NCBI RefSeq assembly: GCF_022829725.1
Contig: NZ_JAKSYG010000027.1
Span: 1-64,000 of the forward strand
DNA from: Methylobacterium sp. E-005
GTDB lineage: Bacteria > Pseudomonadota > Alphaproteobacteria > Rhizobiales > Beijerinckiaceae
Reading direction: 5' to 3'
DNA: 64,000 nucleotides
A program made the translations under genes and the position numbers. The notes under the pieces are model-generated. The model worked only from the letters and a program-made list of their open reading frames with translations. It was not told the DNA's origin and did not search any database. Shown here piece by piece: positions 58,193 through 64,000 of this stretch. Position 1 is the first letter of the stretch. Each line of letters opens with the position of its first letter.

Positions 58193-59044
58193 TCAGCCGC
58201 CGCGCTGCTCCCGCCGCATCATGAAGGCGAGCTTCTCGAACAGGCTCACATCCTGCTCGTTCTTCAGGAGTGCCCCGTGCAGCGGCGGGATCAGCTTGCG
58301 CCCGTCCTGCTCGCGCAGGGTCTCGGGGGCGATGTCCTCCGAGACGAGGAGCTTCAGCCAGTCGAGCAGCTCCGAGGTCGAGGGCTTCTTCTTGAGGCCC
58401 GGCACCTCGCGCATCGCCAGGAAGGTCCGCAGGGCCTCTTCGACGAGGCGGTGCTTGATGCCCGGATAGTGGACGTCGACGATGCGTTGCAGCGTCTCGG
58501 AATCGGGGAACTTGATGTAGTGGAAGAAGCAGCGGCGCAGGAACGCGTCCGGCAGCTCCTTCTCGTTGTTCGACGTGATGATCACGATCGGCCGGCGCAC
58601 GGCCTTCACGGTCTCGCCGGTCTCGTAGACGTGGAACTCCATCCGGTCGAGTTCGGTGAGCAGGTCGTTCGGGAACTCGATATCGGCCTTGTCGATCTCG
58701 TCGATCAGCAGGACCGGGCGCTCGGGCGCCGTGAACGCCTCCCAGAGCTTGCCGCGCCGGATGTAGTTGCCGATCTCCGAAACCCGCGGGTCGCCGAGCT
58801 GCGAGTCACGCAGCCGCGAGACCGCGTCGTACTCGTAGAGCCCCTGCTGGGCCTTGGTGGTCGACTTGATGTTCCAGACGATCAGCGGGGTGTTCAGACC
58901 CTTGGCGATCTCCTCGGCCAGCACGGTCTTGCCGGTGCCGGGCTCGCCCTTCACGAGGAGCGGCCGTTCGAGCACCATGGCTGCGTTGACCGCCGCCGTG
59001 AGGTCGGGGGTCGCCACGTAGGTCTCGGTGCCGGAAAAGCGCAT
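58193..59044 (-). CDS. MoxR-family AAA+ ATPase, 283 aa
   Basis: A MoxR-type AAA+ chaperone ATPase. VKGEPGTGKTVLAEEIAKGL is Walker A (Lys39), and FTAPERPVLLIDEIDKADIE is Walker B (LLIDEID). IVIITSNNEKELPDAFLRRC is sensor 1 with the arginine finger (FLRRC), and FHYIKFPDSETLQRIVDVHY is typical of the APE2220/YehL-like subgroup. MoxR proteins mature enzymes such as methanol dehydrogenase and usually pair with a VWA protein. No VWA gene follows within the window on this strand; the next gene downstream is the SixA-like one. Confidence 0.9.
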   Translation of the reverse strand: MRFSGTETYVATPDLTAAVNAAMVLERPLLVKGEPGTGKTVLAEEIAKGLNTPLIVWNIKSTTKAQQGLYEYDAVSRLRDSQLGDPRVSEIGNYIRRGKLWEAFTAPERPVLLIDEIDKADIEFPNDLLTELDRMEFHVYETGETVKAVRRPIVIITSNNEKELPDAFLRRCFFHYIKFPDSETLQRIVDVHYPGIKHRLVEEALRTFLAMREVPGLKKKPSTSELLDWLKLLVSEDIAPETLREQDGRKLIPPLHGALLKNEQDVSLFEKLAFMMRREQRGG

Positions 59045-59241
59045 CGCGGTCTCGGGGAGGTGGGCCTGGCATCACGGGTAACGCGACGCCGGGTCAGGCC
59101 GCAAGCGCCACGCCTTTTCCGGACAGGTGGAGCGAAGCGGCCCCTGATCCGGGATCCAGCCACGCAAGCGGCTCGATCGTCGATCCTGGGGATCGGTCCC
59201 GGCGAACCGCAACGGCGGCGAGCTCATCGGCCTCGCCCGAT

Positions 59242-59295
59242 CCTGGACCAGGGCCCTGGACCAGGGCGCATGACGGCGCCCTATGACGGCGCCCT
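59242..59295. repeat. Two adjacent 13-bp tandem duplications
   Basis: CCTGGACCAGGGC is repeated at 59242-59254 and 59255-59267. ATGACGGCGCCCT is repeated at 59270-59282 and 59283-59295, the last overlapping the end of the HAD gene. The rest of the 249-bp gap (59045-59293) holds nothing else I can support. Confidence 0.7.
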
Positions 59296-60034
59296 ACCCC
59301 CGCAGCGCCCCCGCCTCGGGCAGCACGCAGTTCGACAGAAACGCCGCGAGGTCGTCGGTGATGTGGTCGATATGCGGCTCGCGCACGGCCTCCTGCTCGA
59401 ACGCTTCCCGGTAGGGATCGCTGACCTTGGGGACCACCAGGACGGTTGCCATCCCGAGGTCGTGCGGCACGGCGAGGTTGCGGGCGATGTCCTCGAACAG
59501 GGCGGCCCGCGTCGGCTCGACGTCGTGGGCCGTGAGGAAGCGCTCGTAGGTCGAGCGCTCCGGCTTCGGTATGAAATCGGCGGCCGCGATGTCGAACACG
59601 TCCTCGAAATGGTCGAGGATCCCGAGCTTGGCGGCCACGTTCTCGGCATGCCGGCGCGACCCGTTGGTCAGGATCAGCTTGCGCCCCGGCAGCCGTTCGA
59701 TCGCGTCGCCGAGACCCGGGTCGAGCTGGATCGTCGAGTGGTCGATGTCGTGCGCGAAATCGAGGAACTCGTGCGGATCGACATCCGCCTCCGCCATCAG
59801 GGCCTTCAGGGTCGTGCCATAGGTATGGTAGAAATGCTTCTGCAGGGCGCGGGCCGAGATCCCATCGAGCCCATAGAGCTTCATCACGTAGAGCGTGATT
59901 CGGTCGTCGATCTGCGGCCAAACCCGGGCGTCGCTCGGGTAGAGCGTGTTGTCGAGGTCGAACACCCAGGTGTCGACATCGGCGAAGCCGCGCGCGTCGG
60001 GCGTGGTGAACTGGGCCTTGTCGGGGTGATGCAC
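59294..60034 (-). CDS. HAD-family pyrimidine 5'-nucleotidase-like phosphatase, 246 aa
   Basis: A HAD hydrolase of the pyrimidine 5'-nucleotidase (YjjG/SSM1-like) type. WVFDLDNTLYP has the nucleophile Asp26 and acid/base Asp28. RKLILTNGSRRHAENVAAKL is motif II (TNG), FIPKPERSTYERFL is motif III (KP), and ALFEDIARNLAVPHDLGMAT is motif IV. The start is GTG at 60034 with AAGGGG about 8 bp upstream; no ATG is available near the homology start. It is downstream of argB on the same strand, 155 bp away. Confidence 0.9.
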   Translation of the reverse strand: MHHPDKAQFTTPDARGFADVDTWVFDLDNTLYPSDARVWPQIDDRITLYVMKLYGLDGISARALQKHFYHTYGTTLKALMAEADVDPHEFLDFAHDIDHSTIQLDPGLGDAIERLPGRKLILTNGSRRHAENVAAKLGILDHFEDVFDIAAADFIPKPERSTYERFLTAHDVEPTRAALFEDIARNLAVPHDLGMATVLVVPKVSDPYREAFEQEAVREPHIDHITDDLAAFLSNCVLPEAGALRG

Positions 60035-60189
60035 CGTATCCCCTTGGATTCCTGGCCCCCGCGCGGGCGAATCTGAACCTCTACGGTCAAGCTCGCAAGC
60101 CTGGCTGGCCCGGGGCTGGCCCGGAACAGGACAATGCGGGCGCGGGACGGAAGTTTCCGTCCCGCGCCCCGCGCCGCCGGATCGCGCCC

Positions 60190-61083
60190 TCAGCCCCGTC
60201 GGATCAGCGTGCCGGCGCCGTAATCGGTGAACAGCTCCAGCAGCACCGCGTGGTTGACCTTGCCGTCGAGGATGACGACCGCCTCCACGCCGCGCTCGAT
60301 CGCGTACATGCAGGTCTCGATCTTGGGGATCATCCCGCCCGTGATGGTGCCGTCCGCGATCAGGCGGCGGCAATCCTCCACGGTGAGTTCGGGGATCAGC
60401 TTCTTGTCCTTGTCGAGGACGCCCGGAACGTCGGTGAGCAGCAGCAGGCGCTTGGCCCGCAGCGCCCCCGCGATCGCCCCCGCGAACGTGTCGGCATTGA
60501 CGTTGTAGGTCTGCCCGTCCGCCCCGTAGGCGACCGGCGCGAGCACGGGAATGAGCTCGGCCTTCAGCACCGCATCGAGCACGCCGCGCTCGACATGCTC
60601 CGGTTCGCCGACGAGGCCGAGATCGATGGTCTGCTCGAGATGGCTCTCGGGATCGACCATGGTCTTGAGCGCCCGCTTGGCCCGGACCATGTTGCCATCC
60701 TTGCCGCACAGGCCGACGGCCCGCCCGCCCTCGGCCGAGATCCAGCCGACGATCTGCTTGTTGATCAGGCCGGCCAAGACCATCTCGACCACCTCCACGG
60801 TGGCCGCGTCGGTGACGCGCAGGCCGCCGCGGAACTCGGACTGGATGCCGAGCCGGTCGAGCATCTTGCCGATCTGCGGGCCGCCCCCGTGCACGACGAT
60901 CGGCTTCAGCCCGGATTGTTCGAGGAGGACGATGTCCTCCGCGAAATCCTCGGCCGCCGACCGGTCGCCCATGGCGTGGCCGCCATACTTGATGACCACG
61001 ATCTCCTGGTCGTAGCGCTGCATGTGGGGCAGCGCCTGGGCCAGAACCTCGGCGCGCACGTGCACGTTCGGCAATTCGGTCAT
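60190..61083 (-). CDS. argB: Acetylglutamate kinase ArgB, 297 aa
   Basis: It phosphorylates N-acetylglutamate, the second step of arginine synthesis. [20 protein letters not shown] is the phosphate-binding opening (KYGGHAM), [20 protein letters not shown] and [20 protein letters not shown] are the substrate loops, and [20 protein letters not shown] then [20 protein letters not shown] complete the family. Length is typical. The N-terminus lacks the long helix expected of strongly arginine-inhibited hexamers, though this is a visual judgement. It is divergent from the UDP-glucose dehydrogenase gene. Confidence 0.96.
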   Translation of the reverse strand: MTELPNVHVRAEVLAQALPHMQRYDQEIVVIKYGGHAMGDRSAAEDFAEDIVLLEQSGLKPIVVHGGGPQIGKMLDRLGIQSEFRGGLRVTDAATVEVVEMVLAGLINKQIVGWISAEGGRAVGLCGKDGNMVRAKRALKTMVDPESHLEQTIDLGLVGEPEHVERGVLDAVLKAELIPVLAPVAYGADGQTYNVNADTFAGAIAGALRAKRLLLLTDVPGVLDKDKKLIPELTVEDCRRLIADGTITGGMIPKIETCMYAIERGVEAVVILDGKVNHAVLLELFTDYGAGTLIRRG

Positions 61084-61424
61084 CGCGGTCCTTCGCCGAT
61101 CCTTGGGTCAGGGCAAGGGGTTATGGCAAGCGGGTGGGATTGCGGCCGCACCCGCCGGGCGGGGGCGCTTCTACAGGAAGCTGTCGGCACTGCGAAGCCG
61201 CCGTAGGGCCGGATGCCGGACGGAGAGCGGCGGGCCGCGAAACTGCGGGGATGACGGGGTCGACTCACCCCGGTGGCACTGCTGTCAAAAAACAGTCACC
61301 CTTCCCGTGTGTTGCAACCCGGCTACAGATTGGAGCAGAACCAGGGTCGAACGGGTTGCACACCCGAGGCGCCCGGCTCATGCTGCACTGCAGCGCGCTG
61401 GAAGCTGTTTGCCGGGAGGACCGG
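61084..61424. other. Divergent intergenic region, argB / UDP-glucose dehydrogenase
   Basis: No gene is supported in these 341 bp. Visible structure: TGCAACCCG (61313-61321) and CGGGTTGCA (61352-61360) as 9-bp inverted arms 30 bp apart, a small CTGT-CAAAAA-ACAG hairpin (61282-61295), and GGGAGGA (61414-61420) as the ribosome-binding site of the dehydrogenase. Confidence 0.5.
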
Positions 61425-62768
61425 ATGCGGATCGCGATGATTGGGGCCGGATATGTCGGCCTGGTGTCCGGGGCGTGCCTGGCCGATTTCGGACACAGCG
61501 TGGTCTGCATCGATCGCGACCCGGACAAGATCGCGAGCCTGAATGCCGGCCGGATGCCGATCTACGAGCCGGGGCTCGATGCCCTGGTGGCTGAGAACGT
61601 CCGGCAGGGCCGGCTCGCCTTCCGCACCAGCATGCGCGAGGCCGTGGCCGAGGCTGACGCGGTGTTCATCGCGGTGGGTACCCCCTCCCGCCGCGGCGAC
61701 GGCTTCGCCGATCTGAGCTTCGTGTTCGACGCGGCACGCGAGATCGCCGAAGCGCTGTCGGGCTTCACCGTTGTGGTGACGAAGTCGACCGTCCCGGTCG
61801 GCACCGGCGACGAGGTCGAGCGCATCATCCGCGAGACCAACCCCTCGGCCGACTTCGCCGTCGCCTCCAACCCCGAGTTCCTGCGCGAGGGCGCGGCCAT
61901 CGCCGATTTCAAGCGGCCCGACCGCATCGTGGTCGGCAGCGAGGAGGCCCGGGCCGAGGCGGTGATGCGCGAGGTCTACCGGCCGCTCTACCTGAACGCC
62001 GCGCCGATCCTTGTGACCAGCCGCCGCACCGCCGAGCTGACCAAATACGCCGCCAACGCGTTCCTGGCCGCCAAGATCACCTTCATCAACGAGATGGCCG
62101 ACCTGTGCGAGGAAGTCGGCGCCGACGTGCAGCAGGTCGCCCGGGGCATCGGGCTCGACAACCGGATCGGCACCAAGTTCCTGCATGCCGGACCGGGCTA
62201 TGGCGGATCGTGCTTCCCCAAGGACACGCTGGCCCTGGTCAAGACCGCCCAGGATGCCGGCACGCCGCTGCGGCTCGTAGAGACCGTCGTGGCGGTCAAC
62301 GACCAGAGGAAGCGCGCCATGGCGCGCAAGATCATCAAGGCCTGCGCCGGTTCCGTGCGCGGCAAGACGGTGGCGCTGCTCGGCCTGACCTTCAAGCCGG
62401 ACACGGACGACATGCGCGACGCACCGTCGCTGGCCATCGTGGCGGGCCTGCAGGATGCGGGCGCAAAGGTGCGTGCCTACGACCCTGAGGGCATGGCGCA
62501 TGCGCGGGTGCTGATGCCGGCCGTGGACTACGCCGAGAACGCCTATGCCTGTGCGGAGGGGGCCGAGGCGCTGGTGATCGTCACCGAGTGGAACGCCTTC
62601 CGGGCCCTCGACCTCGACCGGCTGCGGCAGGCCATGGCGTCCGGCGGGGCGATGCCGGTCCTGGTCGATCTGCGCAACATCTACGATCCCGAAAGCGCCG
62701 CGCGGCACGGCTTTATCTATTGCGGCGTCGGACGAAACGGGGCCGGCGCCGAGCCGAACCCGTCCTGA
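61425..62768 (+). CDS. UDP-glucose 6-dehydrogenase, 447 aa
   Basis: It oxidises UDP-glucose twice with NAD+ to UDP-glucuronate, a precursor of capsule, exopolysaccharide and lipid A sugars. RIAMIGAGYVGLVSGACLAD is the NAD-binding GxGYVG, TKSTVPVGTGDEVERII and VASNPEFLREGAAIADFKRP are conserved. GPGYGGSCFPKDTLAL carries the catalytic Cys at about 263, and GLTFKPDTDDMRDAPSLAIV is the C-terminal NAD-type domain. The ATG at 61425 follows GGGAGGA at 4 bp. No polysaccharide cluster is adjacent; the PKS gene follows after 339 bp. Confidence 0.95.
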   Translation: MRIAMIGAGYVGLVSGACLADFGHSVVCIDRDPDKIASLNAGRMPIYEPGLDALVAENVRQGRLAFRTSMREAVAEADAVFIAVGTPSRRGDGFADLSFVFDAAREIAEALSGFTVVVTKSTVPVGTGDEVERIIRETNPSADFAVASNPEFLREGAAIADFKRPDRIVVGSEEARAEAVMREVYRPLYLNAAPILVTSRRTAELTKYAANAFLAAKITFINEMADLCEEVGADVQQVARGIGLDNRIGTKFLHAGPGYGGSCFPKDTLALVKTAQDAGTPLRLVETVVAVNDQRKRAMARKIIKACAGSVRGKTVALLGLTFKPDTDDMRDAPSLAIVAGLQDAGAKVRAYDPEGMAHARVLMPAVDYAENAYACAEGAEALVIVTEWNAFRALDLDRLRQAMASGGAMPVLVDLRNIYDPESAARHGFIYCGVGRNGAGAEPNPS

Positions 62769-63107
62769 CCTGTACGATGATCCGGGGATCTCTTCGGAAG
62801 ATCTTCTCGTGGCCTGGGCGCAACGCGGTCAGACCGGCTTCCGATCGCAGGGCGAAACTGCGGCTTTCTGATGATCGTTTCAGCGTCTCGACGACCAGTC
62901 GAACGGTCCAAACTTGGCGTTCTGATCGCCGGGATTGGATAGGACTCTGATGAATACATGTCACAGCCTTCGGCAATTTCGCCGCGCGGGGATGACCTCG
63001 CGTGTGGGCTGGTTGGACACCGCAATGGTGCCACAGTAAGGGGTGAGAGGGTACTCACTCGTCGAGAGCCGAGCCGACTTCCGATAACGAGCGTGTGCGA
63101 ACCGAAC
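62769..63107. other. Intergenic region before the polyketide synthase
   Basis: No gene is supported. GC content appears lower than in the flanking genes (for example around 62860-62960), as expected of a promoter region. I could not identify a confident promoter, operator or terminator. Confidence 0.45.
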
Positions 63108-64000
63108 GTGACACAACGTACAGACATTGCGATCGTCGGACGCGCATGCCGACTGCCCGGGGCCCCCAGTGTGGACGGGCTGTGGTCACTCCTCTCCGAG
63201 GGGCGCTGTGCCGTCAGCAAGGTGCCGGCCGACCGGTTCTCCCTGGAGCGGTTCGCGCATCCCCGCGCCCATGAGCGTGGCAAGAGCTACACCTGGGCGG
63301 CGGGCGTCATCGACGACGTGTGGTCGTTCGACCCGGCGGTGTTCGGCATCTCGCCCCGCGAGGCCGAGCAGATGGATCCGCAGCAGCGGATGCTGCTGGA
63401 GCTGACCTGGGAAGCCCTTGAGGATGCGGGCCTGCGCCCGTCGAGTGTGGCCGGCAGCCATATCGGCGTGTTCGTCGGTGCCTCCTCGCTCGATTACGGC
63501 AACCTGCGCATCCTCGACGCGCCGTCGGGCGACGCCTATGCGGCCACCGGCAACACGCTCTCGATCATCTCGAACCGCATCTCGTACATCTTCGACCTGA
63601 AGGGCCCGAGCTTCACGGTCGACACGGCCTGCTCGTCCTCGCTGGTCGCCTTCGACAACGCCGTGCAGGCGATCCGGTCGGGCCGTGTGGACACGGCCGT
63701 CGTCGCGGGCGTCAACGTGCTGGCGAGCCCGTTCAACTTCATCTGCTTCTCCACCGCGCAGATGCTCTCGCGCACCGGCCTGTGCCAGGCGTTCTCCAAG
63801 AACGCGGACGGCTACGTGCGCTCGGAGGGCGGCGTGGTGTTCGTGCTGCAATCGGCCGAGGCCGCGCGGCGCAACGGCGCCACGGTGCGCGCCGTCGTGG
63901 CGGCGTCGGGCATCAACTCCGACGGTCGGACCACCGGCATCTCGCTCCCCTCGGGCTATGCCCAGGGTGCGCTCCTCGAGAAGGTCTATCGCGAGGCCGA
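63108..64000 (+). CDS. Type I polyketide synthase, N-terminal ketosynthase (partial)
   Basis: Only the first 297 or so residues are in the window, and the frame is still open at 64000. DIAIVGRACRLPGAPSVDGL is the type I ketosynthase opening, FFGISPREA-like sequence appears as FGISPREAEQMDPQQRMLLE, and VDTACSSSLVAFDNAVQA has the active-site Cys at about 175. FSKNADGYVRSEGGVVFVLQ is the conserved 'F...ADGyvRgEG'. The two downstream catalytic His residues are expected just beyond the window. The start is GTG at 63108 (or 63093); no ATG is available. The product cannot be predicted from this part. Confidence 0.9.
   Translation, partial: MTQRTDIAIVGRACRLPGAPSVDGLWSLLSEGRCAVSKVPADRFSLERFAHPRAHERGKSYTWAAGVIDDVWSFDPAVFGISPREAEQMDPQQRMLLELTWEALEDAGLRPSSVAGSHIGVFVGASSLDYGNLRILDAPSGDAYAATGNTLSIISNRISYIFDLKGPSFTVDTACSSSLVAFDNAVQAIRSGRVDTAVVAGVNVLASPFNFICFSTAQMLSRTGLCQAFSKNADGYVRSEGGVVFVLQSAEAARRNGATVRAVVAASGINSDGRTTGISLPSGYAQGALLEKVYREA

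Noticed and set aside
62717..63283. 188-aa minus-strand open frame between the dehydrogenase and PKS genes
   Set aside because: No recognisable domain, it overlaps the PKS start region on the opposite strand, and its composition is shadow-like.
1..64000. CRISPR array
   Set aside because: No regularly spaced direct repeats were seen; the repeats present are dispersed, mostly inverted intergenic units.

Overview
The window looks like a chromosomal segment of a high-GC alphaproteobacterium, most likely Methylobacterium/Methylorubrum or a close Rhizobiales relative. This is inferred from gene content (MmcB, RlmN, single-chain 741-aa PurL, CGFS glutaredoxin with BolA, split glyQ/glyS, Kdo hydroxylase, ROSE-controlled hsp20) and from the families of short intergenic repeats. 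No rRNA or other species marker is present.

Region 1 (1 to about 10,178) is an accessory island. It is inserted at the 3' end of a tRNA-Ser(GGA) gene (10178-10267, minus strand), next to a tyrosine recombinase (8310-10085). The other island end lies outside the window. The island carries an unidentified 370-aa protein followed by strong hairpins, a complete ISL3-family element (1693-3380) abutting a decapitated hsdS gene, and a serine resolvase with a res-like site of Tn3 geometry. It also carries a compact co-oriented five-gene set (5133-8207): a TIGR04255-type protein, two small unknowns, a Panacea/SocA-like protein and a proteasome-type Ntn hydrolase whose Thr nucleophile follows a TTG start. 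That set is the best candidate for an undescribed, possibly defensive or regulatory, system.

Region 2 (10.3-27.7 kb) is core or shell metabolism: glycogen debranching (glgX), a divergent LysR/PfpI-MFS unit, NUDIX-PhzF, OsmC, pdxY, DedA with a periplasmic-binding-fold protein, mmcB, a CPA1 antiporter and glycyl-tRNA synthetase (glyQ/glyS).

Region 3 (27.7-35.8 kb) is a complete tetronate (L-threonate / D-erythronate) catabolic cluster. lacI-otnC runs one way and MFS transporter-ltnD-otnI-otnK-denD the other, with a perfect 16-bp LacI-type palindrome before the transporter. Two dehydrogenases feed one kinase/decarboxylase route, predicted to give dihydroxyacetone phosphate. Three copies of a hairpin repeat lie inside the cluster.

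Region 4 (35.8-64 kb) holds rlmN, grxD, a DUF29 gene, bolA, purL, recQ, a vapBC toxin-antitoxin pair with a clear operator, a relic of an MscS-channel C-terminus, a Kdo hydroxylase, a giant alpha-2-macroglobulin-like protein with an intact thioester motif, the intact MscS paralogue, an OlsB-like acyltransferase and hsp20 with an RpoH-like promoter and a ROSE-type RNA thermometer. It continues with a hydrolase, SixA-like phosphatase, MoxR ATPase, HAD phosphatase, argB and UDP-glucose dehydrogenase. The window ends inside the ketosynthase domain of a type I polyketide synthase.
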